DNA from: Hyphomicrobiales bacterium
GTDB lineage: Bacteria; Pseudomonadota; Alphaproteobacteria; Rhizobiales; Phreatobacteraceae
DNA: 64,000 nucleotides
Direction of reading: 5' to 3'
NCBI GenBank assembly: GCA_017304475.1
Contig: JAFKKV010000032.1
Location: forward strand, 59,249-123,248
Under the pieces are notes generated by a model. It searched no databases. It was not told where the DNA came from and worked only from the letters and a program-made list of their open reading frames with translations. Shown piece by piece: positions 1 to 8,964 of this stretch (the stretch's first letter is position 1; every line of letters begins with the position of its first letter). A program made the position numbers and the translations under genes.

Positions 1-662
1 ACGAACAGCGCCATCGTACAGGCTGGCAGCACCAATTGGCTGGCCGCCGACCGCCAGGCCTCCCAGTCGCCGGCAAGAGCCGCGTCGATCAAGAGGAAGC
101 CGGTCACGACAGGGGGCTGGCCGGCGAAGATGTCGATCCGGCCGGTCGGATCGGGCGCGATGCCGAGCAGGTAGTAGAAGGCGAAGATGAACAGGAGGCC
201 CGAGACGAAGGTCGGCACGCAGACCCCGAGCGTGCACAGGAAGCGCACGGCATTGTCGACGATCGAATTGGGTTTCAGCGCCGCCAGGATGCCGAGCGGC
301 AGCGCCAGCGACAGGGCCAGGATCAGCGCGACGAAGGTCAGTTCCAGCGAGGCCGGCAGCCGGTTCTTCAGGTCGGCCAGCACCGGCTGGCCCGTCGTCA
401 TCGAGCGGCCGAGATTGCCGGTGGCGATGTCGCGCAGATAAAGCGCCAGCTGTTGCGGGATCGGCTTGTCGAGCCCCATCTGCTCGCGGATCTGCTCGAT
501 CTCCGCCTGGCCGGCATTCGGGCCGGAGGCGAAGAAGATCGCCGGATCGCCCGGCAGTACACGCATCAGCAGGAAGGTGAAGATCACCACCCCGAGGAGC
601 GCCGGCAGCGACGAGACGATCCGTCGCCCCGCCCGCCGCGCGATCACACCTGCAAGACCCAT
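1..662 (-). CDS. Dipeptide/oligopeptide ABC transporter permease (DppB-like), partial
   Basis: Inner-membrane permease of a family 5 (peptide/nickel/opine) ABC importer. About 220 residues are visible before the window edge cuts off the C-terminus. The N-terminus (RRAGRRIVSSLPALLGVV) leads into a first membrane helix, followed by the family's LPGDPA segment, then DKPIPQQLALYL and GNLGRSM, which are typical of DppB/OppB/GsiC. Further helices follow (LTFVALILALSLALPLGILAAL). It lies 8 bp after the receptor gene, so the two are co-transcribed. An in-frame GTG at 674 that overlaps the receptor stop is an alternative start. The other permease and the ATPases would lie further left, outside the window. 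Confidence 0.9.
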   Translation of the reverse strand, partial: MGLAGVIARRAGRRIVSSLPALLGVVIFTFLLMRVLPGDPAIFFASGPNAGQAEIEQIREQMGLDKPIPQQLALYLRDIATGNLGRSMTTGQPVLADLKNRLPASLELTFVALILALSLALPLGILAALKPNSIVDNAVRFLCTLGVCVPTFVSGLLFIFAFYYLLGIAPDPTGRIDIFAGQPPVVTGFLLIDAALAGDWEAWRSAASQLVLPACTMALF

Positions 663-670
663 CTGCCCGC

Positions 671-2284
671 TCACGCCCGCTTCATGTCGCGATAATCGAC
701 CTGGCGGTGATAGCCATAGACATAACCATCGATCGTCTTGGCCATGACCGCGTCCTGGTTCGGCTGCCACAGCATGATCATCGGCACCTCCTCGGCGAGC
801 ACGGCGATCATCCGCTTGCACAGCTTTTCATAGGTCGCCGCATCCTGCTCGAACCGCGCCTGGGCGGTCAGCGCGTTGATCTCGGCATTGTTCCAGGACG
901 AATAGTTCCAGCGCTGGTCGCCGGTGAAGAAATTGCGGAAGAAATAGTCGGTCGAGGGCAGCCAGGCGATCGAGGTCTCGGTCAGGAAGGGCAGCTTCTT
1001 TTCGGTGACGAGCGTCGAGATCTGGGCGTCCGGCAGCTTCTGGATGTCGACGCGGATGCCGATCTTGCCGAGCGATTCCTTGATCAGCGCGGCCATCGGC
1101 TCGCTGACCGCGGCCGAGCCGACATTGAACGAGAAGGTGGTGTCGAGCCCGTTGGGGAAGCCGGCCTCGGTCAGCAATTGCTTGGCCTTGGCAAGGTCGG
1201 TCTTCAGCGGCATGGGCTGCGGGAACACCGCCTTGTCCGGATCCCCGGTCCAGGTACCGCCGAACAGCGCCGCGCCGCGCTCGAACAGGGCGGCCTTGAA
1301 GATGTCCTGATAGGGCATGGCGGCGGCCACCGCCTGGCGCAGCTTCACATTGTTGAACGGCGCCATCTGGGTGTTGAAGGCGACCATGGTGAAGGCGTTG
1401 AACTGCGGCGTCGAGACCACCTTGACCCGCTCGCGGGTCGCCAGCGTCGGCACGTCGCTCGCCTGCAGGTCGATGGCGATATCGGCATCGCCCTTCTCGA
1501 TCAGGCTGGCGCGGGTGGCGGCCTCCGGAATGGTCTGGCAGATGACGCGCCGGAAATGCGCCGGCTTGCCGTCCTCGCCGCCCTTCCAGTTGTCGTTGCG
1601 GCGCAGCACGACCTGCTCGCCCGGTTTGAAGCTCTCGACCATATAGGCGCCGGAACCTGCGGCATTGTCCTTCAGCCAGGCCTGGGCCCAGGGGTCCTGC
1701 GCGGTGAGATGCGGCTTCACCAGCTTGGTGTTGATGATGATGCAATAGAGCGTGCAGAGGTTCGGCAGCGCCAGCCGGTCGGGCTTGTCGACCTTGGCCT
1801 CGACGGTGAAGGGATCGATGATCTTGAACTGTTCGGGCCTGGTCCAGGACCCGGTCTGGATCTGCGCCGCGGCCAGCGACTTGGCCGAGACGGCCCGGTC
1901 GAGCGACCATTTCACGTCTTCCGCGGTCACCGGCGAGCCGTCATGGAACTTGGCGTCGCGGCGCAGGTGGAAGGTGAAGGTCATGCCGTCGGGGCTGGTG
2001 ACCACGCGCTCGGCCAGCTCGCCGCGAATGGTGTCGGGATCGAACACCCAGCCATTGCCGAGCTTCTTCTTGCCGAAGGAGACCAGCCGGTCATAGACAT
2101 TGACGCTGATGCCGAAGGCCTCGCGGGTCGAGCCCGGCATGGTCGGATCGAGCGTATTGACCGCATTGCCGGTCACCTGGCGCAGCGTTTCGGCGCGGGT
2201 CTGGGCCAAGCTCGGCCCGCTTATGGTCGCGGCCGTGGCCAAGGCGGCCGAACCGGCAAGCACATTCCGACGCGTGATGGTCAT
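671..2284 (-). CDS. ABC transporter substrate-binding protein, family 5 (peptide/opine type)
   Basis: Periplasmic receptor of 537 residues, normal for the SBP_bac_5 family, feeding the permease encoded next to it. It has a Tat-like leader (TRRNVLAGSAALATAATISG, ending near SLAQ) and typical family segments: the LRRDAKFHDGSPVTAEDVKWSL block near residue 105, and FNNVKLRQAVAAAM near 315. Ligand cannot be deduced; family members bind peptides, opines, nickel-chelates or oligosaccharides. A 221 bp gap with a palindrome at 2420-2434 separates it from the upstream SDR gene, so it may have its own promoter. Confidence 0.93.
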   Translation of the reverse strand: MTITRRNVLAGSAALATAATISGPSLAQTRAETLRQVTGNAVNTLDPTMPGSTREAFGISVNVYDRLVSFGKKKLGNGWVFDPDTIRGELAERVVTSPDGMTFTFHLRRDAKFHDGSPVTAEDVKWSLDRAVSAKSLAAAQIQTGSWTRPEQFKIIDPFTVEAKVDKPDRLALPNLCTLYCIIINTKLVKPHLTAQDPWAQAWLKDNAAGSGAYMVESFKPGEQVVLRRNDNWKGGEDGKPAHFRRVICQTIPEAATRASLIEKGDADIAIDLQASDVPTLATRERVKVVSTPQFNAFTMVAFNTQMAPFNNVKLRQAVAAAMPYQDIFKAALFERGAALFGGTWTGDPDKAVFPQPMPLKTDLAKAKQLLTEAGFPNGLDTTFSFNVGSAAVSEPMAALIKESLGKIGIRVDIQKLPDAQISTLVTEKKLPFLTETSIAWLPSTDYFFRNFFTGDQRWNYSSWNNAEINALTAQARFEQDAATYEKLCKRMIAVLAEEVPMIMLWQPNQDAVMAKTIDGYVYGYHRQVDYRDMKRA

Positions 2285-2419
2285 GTCACCCTCTCGATTG
2301 CTTATTCAGCCCGCTTTTGCCCAACCTGCCGGCCGCTTCAGGTCATGGTGGCATCGAAGCAATCCACGTACCAGCATCTGCACGTAGCGAATCTTCTCTT
2401 CCGCCACGTTCGGGCGACT

Positions 2420-2434
2420 CATTTGTTTCAAATG
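2420..2434. promoter_or_regulatory. Palindrome upstream of the peptide-type ABC operon
   Basis: The 15 bp sequence CATTTGTTTCAAATG has perfect 6 bp arms around TTT. It is flanked by GCGA and TCGC, which extend the dyad with a 2 nt bulge. It sits about 135 bp before the receptor start codon at 2284. It could be an operator or a short hairpin. No regulator gene is adjacent, so the binding protein is unknown. Confidence 0.35.
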
Positions 2435-2505
2435 TCGCCTTTGGACGCCTTGGTGTTCAGACAGGTCGTAAAACCACCCGCTGCCGGCTTTTTGTGCAGC
2501 CTGCC

Positions 2506-3267
2506 TCAGCCGGCGAGCCAGCCGCCGTCGACCGCCAGCGTGGTGCCCGTGGTGAAGGCGGCGGCATCGCTCGCCAGGAACAGGACCGCCTCGGCGGCCT
2601 CTTCCGGCAGGCCCAGGCGATTGAGCGGGTGACGCGCGCGCGACGCCTCTTCCGCGGCGCGCGGATCGGCTCTGCGGTTGAAGCTGCGTCTGAGCATCGG
2701 CGTGTCGATCGCTCCCGGCACCAGCGCATTGACCCGGATGTGGTCGCCGGCGAAATCCAAGGCCATGGTGCGGGTCAGGCTGAGAAGGGCGCCTTTCGCC
2801 GCGATATAGGCGCTGTTGCCGGCGCCGCCGGCAAGGGCCAGCTGCGACGCCGTGGTGATGATCGCGCCGCCGCCCTGGCGCTGCATGAACGGCACCACCG
2901 CGCGCGCCCAGAGCCAGGTGCCGCCGACATTGGCGCGGAACACCGCGTCCCAGTCCTCCGGGCGGGTGGTCAGGACCGTGCCGCCGACGGAAAAGCCGGC
3001 GGCGGTGAACAGCACGTCGATCCGGCCATAGCGTTGCTGGATCGCCGCGGCATCCTCATCTGCGGTGCCGACCTCGCCGACATCGGATACCCGTACCACC
3101 GCCGCGCCGCCCGCCTCGGCGATCATTCCGGCGGTCTCGCGGACGCCGGTCTCGTCCCGGTCGACGAGCGCCAGCCGCGCGCCTTCCCGGGCGAAAACGA
3201 CGGCCGTCGCCCGGCCGATGCCGGAGCCGGCTCCGGTGATGACGGCGACCTTGTCCTTCAGCCTCAC
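2506..3267 (-). CDS. SDR family NAD(P)-dependent oxidoreductase
   Basis: Classical short-chain dehydrogenase of 253 residues. It has the cofactor motif TGAGSGIG (residues 11-18), AAG at about 89-91 in place of NAG, catalytic S141, Y154 and K158 (NSAYIAAKGA), and the C-terminal DGGW segment. The start is GTG (VRLKDKVAVIT), with GAAGGA about a dozen bases upstream; no ATG fits. It follows the aminotransferase gene by 47 bp in the same direction, so it probably acts on a related alcohol or ketone. The substrate is not predictable from sequence. Confidence 0.92.
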   Translation of the reverse strand: MRLKDKVAVITGAGSGIGRATAVVFAREGARLALVDRDETGVRETAGMIAEAGGAAVVRVSDVGEVGTADEDAAAIQQRYGRIDVLFTAAGFSVGGTVLTTRPEDWDAVFRANVGGTWLWARAVVPFMQRQGGGAIITTASQLALAGGAGNSAYIAAKGALLSLTRTMALDFAGDHIRVNALVPGAIDTPMLRRSFNRRADPRAAEEASRARHPLNRLGLPEEAAEAVLFLASDAAAFTTGTTLAVDGGWLAG

Positions 3268-3314
3268 CGGCGCATGTCCTTCTGCAGCAGGCGCGTTCCC
3301 ACCCGGACCATGGT

Positions 3315-4661
3315 TCAGGACGCCACGCGGGCAAGCGCCGCGGCAATCGACGCCTTGAGCATCTCGATCATCTGGTCGATCTCGCCGCGCGAAATGATAT
3401 AGGGCGGCGCCAAAATCACGTGGTCGCCGTTATAGCCGTCGACCGTGCCCGGCGAGGGATAGCAGAGCAGGCCGCGGTTGAACGCCTCCTCCTTGACCTT
3501 GGCCTGCAGGCCGAGGGCCGGGGCGAAAGGTGCCTTGGTCTCGCGGTCCTTGACCAGTTCGAGGGCGACGAAAAAGCCGCGCCCCCTGATATCGCCGACA
3601 TGCGGGTTCTGCCCGAAGGCCTCGCGCAGCGCCCCCATCAGATAGTCGCCGTCGGTCCGGCATTTTTCCACCAGCCCGTCGCGGATGATCACCTTCTGCA
3701 CGGCGAGGCCGGCGGCGCAGGCGGCGGTATGGCCGGAATAGGTGTGGACGCTGGCGATGGTGCCGAAGCTGTCGGCAATGGTGCGATAGACCTCCTCGGT
3801 CATCAGCGCCGCGCCGAGCGGCGCATAACCGCCGGCCAGACCTTTCGCCGTGTACATCACGTCGGGCGCGACGCCGTCATGGGCGAGCGCCCGCCAGGTG
3901 CCGCAGCGGCCGACCCCGCACATCACCTCGTCGGCGATCAGCAGGATGCCGTAGCGGCTGCAGATCTCGCGCATCTTCCGGGCATAACCGTCGGGCGCCG
4001 GAACCGCGCCGCCCGCCGCCCCCACCACCGGCTCGAAGAACAGCGCGGCGATGCGCTCGGCGCCGACCCGGTGGATCTCGCGCTCGAACTCTGCGGCGAG
4101 ATGATCGGCGAGTTCATGGGGCGCGACGCCGGCCGGCGGGCGATAGGCATTGGCCGGCGACAGATGGGTCACCGGCATGAGCGCGCCGGCATAGGGCTTG
4201 CGCCGGGCCGGATGGCCCGACAGCGCGAGCGCGCCGAACGTATAGCCGTGCCAGGACTGCCGCCGGGCGAAGAAATGGGTGCGGCCCGAATGGCCGCGCG
4301 CGACATGATATTGCAGGGCGATCTTCATCGCGGTCTCGGTGGCTTCCGAACCGCCGGAGACGAAGCTGACCCGGCTCATGCCGCCGCCGGCCTGCTCGAT
4401 GATCGTCTCGGCGAGCTGGTCGATCGGGTCGGAGGTGAAGTTGGACGAATAACCGAAGGACAGCTTGTCATATTGCGCCTTGATCGCCTCGATCACCTCG
4501 CGATGACCGTGGCCGAGGCAAAACAGCGCGGGCCCCGAGGAGCCGTCGAGATAGCGCCGGCCTGTCTCGTCGACGACATAGATGCCTTCGCCGCCGACCG
4601 CCTTGGGCAGCCTTTCGCCGACCTTGTGCTGGTTCAACCAGCGATGACCGATATCGTCCAT
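3315..4661 (-). CDS. Class III PLP-dependent aminotransferase
   Basis: Aminotransferase of 448 residues in the omega-amino acid/GABA/4-aminobutyrate superfamily. It shows the phosphate-binding GSEATE (104-109), the aspartate motif DEVMCG (244-249), and the PLP Schiff-base lysine K273 in YTAKGLAGGYAPLGA. The family moves a terminal or alpha amino group to pyruvate or 2-oxoglutarate. It heads a minus-strand run (aminotransferase, SDR, peptide-type ABC receptor, permease), which suggests uptake and degradation of an amino compound. Its upstream region contains repeat copy A. Confidence 0.93.
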   Translation of the reverse strand: MDDIGHRWLNQHKVGERLPKAVGGEGIYVVDETGRRYLDGSSGPALFCLGHGHREVIEAIKAQYDKLSFGYSSNFTSDPIDQLAETIIEQAGGGMSRVSFVSGGSEATETAMKIALQYHVARGHSGRTHFFARRQSWHGYTFGALALSGHPARRKPYAGALMPVTHLSPANAYRPPAGVAPHELADHLAAEFEREIHRVGAERIAALFFEPVVGAAGGAVPAPDGYARKMREICSRYGILLIADEVMCGVGRCGTWRALAHDGVAPDVMYTAKGLAGGYAPLGAALMTEEVYRTIADSFGTIASVHTYSGHTAACAAGLAVQKVIIRDGLVEKCRTDGDYLMGALREAFGQNPHVGDIRGRGFFVALELVKDRETKAPFAPALGLQAKVKEEAFNRGLLCYPSPGTVDGYNGDHVILAPPYIISRGEIDQMIEMLKASIAAALARVAS

Positions 4662-4880
4662 GTGAAGCCCTCGCAGTGGCAGGCTAGGGGCCAGTGGAGC
4701 GAGCGGTCAAATGCGCAATACGCATGCCGCCAAGGGGCAGGCGCGGGGTTGCGTGGCCAGGGCTTCGGTGGTTCTGTACCGTCCCCGGTGGCGCCAGAGC
4801 GGCCTTATGCCATCGGCGTGCTCAGCGGCTCGCCTGGACGTCGGTCGCCCTTCGAAATCTTGCGCGTGAACCAACCCACA

Positions 4881-5046
4881 AACCCTCTCCCAGAGGGAGA
4901 GGGTGGCAGCGTCAGCTGCCGGGTGAGGGGTCGTCCATCTCCGGATAGAGCGGCACGCAGCGCGAGCGTTGGCGCCACTTCGAAAAGCTTACGCCCCTCA
5001 CCCGGCGCCTGACGGCGCCACCCTCTCCCTCTGGGAGAGGGTTTGT
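4881..5046. repeat. Structured intergenic repeat, family 1, copy A
   Basis: About 165 bp element bounded by hairpins. The left end has CCCTCTCCC-AGA-GGGAGAGGG then GGCAGC-GTCA-GCTGCC; the right end has the mirror order, with GGCGCC-TGAC-GGCGCC. The core starts GGGTGAGGGG and ends CCCCTCACCC, so the two halves can also pair with each other. Related copies lie at 35465, 47039 and 55161. It lies between the 3' end of the epimerase gene (stop at 5061) and the start of the aminotransferase gene, in an otherwise gene-free 399 bp interval. It may act as a terminator or mRNA-end structure. Confidence 0.85.
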
Positions 5047-5060
5047 TCAAGCCCCCGTGC

Positions 5061-6014
5061 TCAACCCGCCTTCTCGATCCAGTCGAGATAATCCGGGATC
5101 GCGGTGGCCAGGTCGAAGCGCGGCTTGAAACCGGTTGCCGCCTGCAGGCGGATGAAATCGCTCGGCCGGCGGTCGGCCGGCAGCTGGAAGCGGATATTCG
5201 GGTTCTCTTCGTCGATCCGGTAGGTCCAGCCGGGCAGGCGCTCGGCCAAGGCCTGGCAGAAATCCAGCACCGAAAAGACCTCCTGGCCGCCAAGGTCGAA
5301 AACCGCGGGCGGTTCGGCGAATTTCTTGTCGATCAGCGCGACCAGGGCGGCGGCCGCATCGCGCGAATAGAGCCAGCCGCCGAAACCCGGCCGCGACAGG
5401 CGCACCTCTTCGCCGCGCCGCGCCAGGGCGACCACCTGGGCCTGCGCCGACAGGATCTCGCGCACGCCGCTGTCGCGCTCGAACGGGCCATAGACCGCCG
5501 ACAGCCGGACGATCGGCAGGCACAGGCCGTAGACGGCGGCCAGCCGGGTGGCGATCTGCTCGGCCGCAAGCTTGGTCATGCCGTAGAGCGCCGCCGGCGC
5601 CGGGGCGTCGACGCGTGCGTCGAAGCGGCCTTCGCCATTCTTGTCGAGCGGATAGACGCTGCCGGAGGAGGCCAGGATCACCTTCTTGACGCCGCTTTCG
5701 GCGGCCGCCCGCAGCACCGCCGCAGTGCCCGCGACATTGACTGCGATCACGCGTTCCGGCGCGCGCCGTTCCTGCTCGGGACCGGCGGTCATGGCGGCGG
5801 CATGGATCACCGACGTCACCTTCTCGGCCGCCATGGCGGCCTTCACCTGCTCGGCATCGGTGACGTCGCCGATGATCTCGACGGTCTGTTCCGGCAGCCA
5901 GCCGGCAGGCGCCGGATGCGCCGCGAAGGCGACCGCGCGCCGTCCCATGCGTGCCAGATGATCGGCGACCGCGACGCCGACGAAACCCGTGCCACCCGTG
6001 ATCATGACCGTCAT
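5061..6014 (-). CDS. NAD-dependent epimerase/dehydratase family protein (extended SDR)
   Basis: 317 residues, extended-SDR fold. The Rossmann motif is ITGGTGFVG (5-13), and the catalytic pair is Y144 and K148 in LYGMTKLAAEQ, with SSGSVY (about 116-121) supplying the serine. Members act on nucleotide sugars, sugar acids or lactones. It is monocistronic in this window: repeat copy A lies directly after its stop and a plus-strand gene begins 134 bp upstream. It resembles the epimerase-like protein at 31813 in general organisation. The substrate is unknown. A second ATG three codons in (6005) is possible. Confidence 0.9.
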   Translation of the reverse strand: MTVMITGGTGFVGVAVADHLARMGRRAVAFAAHPAPAGWLPEQTVEIIGDVTDAEQVKAAMAAEKVTSVIHAAAMTAGPEQERRAPERVIAVNVAGTAAVLRAAAESGVKKVILASSGSVYPLDKNGEGRFDARVDAPAPAALYGMTKLAAEQIATRLAAVYGLCLPIVRLSAVYGPFERDSGVREILSAQAQVVALARRGEEVRLSRPGFGGWLYSRDAAAALVALIDKKFAEPPAVFDLGGQEVFSVLDFCQALAERLPGWTYRIDEENPNIRFQLPADRRPSDFIRLQAATGFKPRFDLATAIPDYLDWIEKAG

Positions 6015-6148
6015 AGCGCCGCACCTGTTTCGATCGCCGTGCCCCCGGGCCGCCCGACATTGCCGCTGCTGAGGTTGGCATCTAGGCTTGCCGAACAGAA
6101 GCGCGAGCCGGTCATCCCTGGCCTGCCGGCTCAGGTCGGGTGGCTGTC

Positions 6149-6421
6149 ATGCGCTTGCGCGGTGTGGTTCTGGCGGTGGGCGGCGCCGAGGCCGTGCTTC
6201 TGCTGGTGATCGCGGCCAATGGGCTGATGTCGCGCTCCGATCCCGCGACCCGGGGCCTGGATGTCGCGGCAGGTGTTTTCGCCCTTGGCGTCTTCGCCAT
6301 TTCGGCACTGCCGGCGCTGGTGCTCGCCTTCAAAGGCAAGGCGCTTTGGCTGGCCCTGGTGCTTTGCCTCATTCCCTTCGCGGCCCTTGGCGCGGCGATC
6401 CTGTGGTGGATCCTGCTCTAG
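6149..6421 (+). CDS. Small hydrophobic membrane protein, unknown function
   Basis: A 90-residue protein with three predicted membrane segments (GVVLAVGGAEAVLLLVIAA, LDVAAGVFALGVFAISALPALVLA and ALWLALVLCLIPFAALGAAI) and short charged loops. I chose ATG 6149 because AGGTCGGG lies about 8 bases before it; a GTG nine bases upstream is in frame but has no ribosome site. No family was recognised. It stands alone between the divergent epimerase gene and the Bug receptor, with 227 bp to the latter. Confidence 0.6.
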   Translation: MRLRGVVLAVGGAEAVLLLVIAANGLMSRSDPATRGLDVAAGVFALGVFAISALPALVLAFKGKALWLALVLCLIPFAALGAAILWWILL

Positions 6422-6648
6422 CCGTCCTCGCGCGGCCCGCCGCGCTCCACGCCCGGCCATAGACGAAGGCTATCGCGTTTCGAACTGTTTGCGCTTGCGG
6501 CACCACGCCCGTCGGCAAAGGTGAAGCCCGTGGCGCGACCGTTGCGCCGGCCGACCGGCAAAGGGGTGTGCAAGAGGGGCGCTGACACGAGATCGAGCGG
6601 GGATATCCGGCAGAGAACCGGATGCCGGCAACCAGCGGGAGGACGACC

Positions 6649-7638
6649 ATGACGACACGACGGATGGCCAGTGCATTCATCGGCGCGGCGCTCGCGGCAC
6701 CGTTCCTGTCGCGGCGCGCGGCGAGCCAGGCGCTTTGGGCGCCGAGCCGGCCGGTGCGCCTCGTCGTCGCCTATCCGGCCGGCGGCGCCACCGATGCCAT
6801 CGCGCGCATCGTCGCCAACCATATTTCGACGCCGCTCGGCCAGAATGTCATCGTCGAGAACGTCGCCGGCGCCTCGGGCGCGCTCGGCACCCGACAGGTC
6901 GCGCGGGCGGAACCCGACGGCCACACCATCACCTTCGGCAACAACCAGTCGCACGGCACCAATATGTTCCTGATGCGCACGCCCGGTTATGACGCGGTGA
7001 AGGACTTTGCCGCGCTCGCCGGGGCCGGCGCCTTCGAAAACGTCCTGGTGGTGCGCAACGATTTGCCGGTGAAATCGATCGCCGAATTCGTCGCCTATGC
7101 CAAGGCGCGGCCGGGCGAGCTCAATTTCGCCTCGACCGGCCCCGGTTCGGGATCGCATCTGTCGGCCGAGCTGTTCATGATTCGCACAGGCACCCGGCTG
7201 ACCCATGTTCCCTATCGGGGGCTCGCCGCCATGGCGCAGGACCTCGTCGCCGGCCGGATGGATTTCGCCTGCGCCGTGCTGCCGAGCGTGGTGGCGCAGA
7301 TCCAGGCGGGGCAGGTGAAGGCGCTGGCCATGCAGAGCGCCGGGCGCAATGCGATGATCCCGGATGTTCCGACGCTCAGCGAACAGGGCGTGACCAATGC
7401 CGACCTGTCGTCCTGGACCGGCTTCTTCGCGCCGGCGACCGCACCGCCCGCTTCGGTCGAGCGCATGTCCCGCGAGATCGTCGCGGCGCTCGGCGCTCCG
7501 CCGGTGGTCGAGGCCATCGGCCGGCTGGGCTTCGCCATCGAGGTCCGCGATGCCAGGGCCTTCGCCGCCTATCAGGTGAGCACCATGGCGGTGCTCGCCG
7601 ACCTCATCAAGACCGCCAATATCAAGCCGGAGGACTGA
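6649..7638 (+). CDS. Tripartite tricarboxylate transporter substrate-binding protein (Bug/TctC)
   Basis: Periplasmic Bug-family receptor of 329 residues. The leader TTRRMASAFIGAALAAPFLS is followed by the hallmark PVRLVVAYPAGGATDAIAR, then the family segments FASTGPGSGSHLSAELF and HVPYRGLAAMAQDLVAGRMD. The start at 6649 has GGGAGGACG just before it; an in-frame ATG 27 bases earlier has none. No TctA or TctB membrane subunit is encoded nearby, so it is an orphan receptor that must borrow a transporter. The following FAD-enzyme gene is coupled to it, suggesting its ligand is that enzyme's substrate or a relative. Confidence 0.93.
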   Translation: MTTRRMASAFIGAALAAPFLSRRAASQALWAPSRPVRLVVAYPAGGATDAIARIVANHISTPLGQNVIVENVAGASGALGTRQVARAEPDGHTITFGNNQSHGTNMFLMRTPGYDAVKDFAALAGAGAFENVLVVRNDLPVKSIAEFVAYAKARPGELNFASTGPGSGSHLSAELFMIRTGTRLTHVPYRGLAAMAQDLVAGRMDFACAVLPSVVAQIQAGQVKALAMQSAGRNAMIPDVPTLSEQGVTNADLSSWTGFFAPATAPPASVERMSREIVAALGAPPVVEAIGRLGFAIEVRDARAFAAYQVSTMAVLADLIKTANIKPED

Positions 7639-7667
7639 TGCCGGCCGGGATTTCGGGAGAAGGTGCA

Positions 7668-8936
7668 ATGGGCCATCGGGACGATCATGATGTCGTGGTG
7701 ATCGGCGGCGGCTCCGCCGGCATCGCGGCGGCCGTCGGCGCGGCCCGCGGCGGCGCGCGAACCTTGCTGGTCGAGCGCTACGGCTTTCTCGGAGGTGCTG
7801 CGACCAATGCCGCGGTGCTGTCCTATTGCGGCCTGTTCGCGCAAGGACCCGATATCGTGCCGGTGGTTGGTGGCGTCGGTGCCGAGCTGCTCGATGACCT
7901 CGGCGAGCTCGGCCTCGATCCGCGTCCGATGCGCAGCGCCTCGGGCAATCTGATCGTCATGCTCGATCCGGAAATCCTCAAGCTCGCGCTCGACCGGCTG
8001 GTGGCGTCGAGCGGCGTCGAGCTCCTGCTGCATTCGTCCCTCGTCGGCGCCAGGTCCGAAGGCCGGCGCGTCACTGCCGTCACCATCCAGGATCATGCCG
8101 GACCGCGTGAGATCCGGGCCAAGGCCTTTGTCGAAGCGAGCGGCGAGGGCGATCTCGCCGCCATGGCCGGGGCCCTTCTGCCGGCCGACGCGATCGCGCC
8201 TGGCCTGCACCTGCAGCCGGCTTCCTATCCCATCCGCATCGGCGGCGTGCCGCCGGACCTCGCCTTCACCCGGGAGGTGATGAGCGCGGCGGTCGCGGCC
8301 TATAACGCCACGGCGCGTCATCCGATCCACCGGCCGGCCGGCGGCGTCGGCGCGCGCCTGCCGGTCTCGGGTGATCTCTGGTGGCTGGTGGTCGATCTCG
8401 ACACCGATGGCGTCAGCGCGGCAAGCCTCACGGCCGCCGAACTCAAGGGCCGCGAAATGGCCCATGGGCTGGTCCAGGCGCTGCACGCCACCGCGCCCGG
8501 CTTCGACAAGGCCTTCATCGTCTCCACCGGCCCGCAGGTCGGCATCCGCCAGTCCCGCCGCGTGCTGGCGCGCGAGAGCCTCGCCGGCAGCGCCGCCGAG
8601 CAAGGTATCTTGCGCGATGACGGCATCGGCCGCGGCGGTTGGCCGGTCGAGATCCATCACGGGCCGGGCCGGATCGAGTTCCGCAATATTGGCGGCAAGG
8701 GCTATTTCGACGTGCCCTTCGGCGCGATCCGTGCGGCGATCGCCGACAATCTCTGGCTCGGCGGCCGGCTCGTCGGATGCGACGACACTGCCTTCGCATC
8801 GGTCCGCGTCATGGGCACGGCCTTTGCCACCGGTCATGCCGCGGGCCTTGCCGCCGCGCTTCAGGCCAACGGCGCCGACGACGTCGATGCGGCTGTGCTG
8901 CGCGCTGCGCTGAGCGGCCAGGGTGCGATCCTGTGA
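7668..8936 (+). CDS. FAD-dependent oxidoreductase (FAD_oxidored-like)
   Basis: Flavoprotein of 422 residues. Near the N-terminus is the dinucleotide-binding motif VVIGGGSAGIAAAVGAARGG; near the C-terminus is the second FAD segment NLWLGGRLVGCDDTAFASVRVMGTAFATGHAAG, characteristic of the PF12831 group. A strong GGGAGAAGG precedes ATG 7668; an alternative ATG at 7638 overlaps the receptor stop. It probably oxidises or desaturates the compound bound by the upstream Bug protein. The true substrate is unknown. Confidence 0.88.
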   Translation: MGHRDDHDVVVIGGGSAGIAAAVGAARGGARTLLVERYGFLGGAATNAAVLSYCGLFAQGPDIVPVVGGVGAELLDDLGELGLDPRPMRSASGNLIVMLDPEILKLALDRLVASSGVELLLHSSLVGARSEGRRVTAVTIQDHAGPREIRAKAFVEASGEGDLAAMAGALLPADAIAPGLHLQPASYPIRIGGVPPDLAFTREVMSAAVAAYNATARHPIHRPAGGVGARLPVSGDLWWLVVDLDTDGVSAASLTAAELKGREMAHGLVQALHATAPGFDKAFIVSTGPQVGIRQSRRVLARESLAGSAAEQGILRDDGIGRGGWPVEIHHGPGRIEFRNIGGKGYFDVPFGAIRAAIADNLWLGGRLVGCDDTAFASVRVMGTAFATGHAAGLAAALQANGADDVDAAVLRAALSGQGAIL

Positions 8937-8964
8937 TAGGCTCGCCCACCCGCCGCGCCGCCTG

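Noticed and set aside
4805..5293. Frames containing SPRGRGW-type peptides across repeat copy A
   Set aside because: These peptides are translations of the family 1 repeat hairpins and appear at every copy; not genes.
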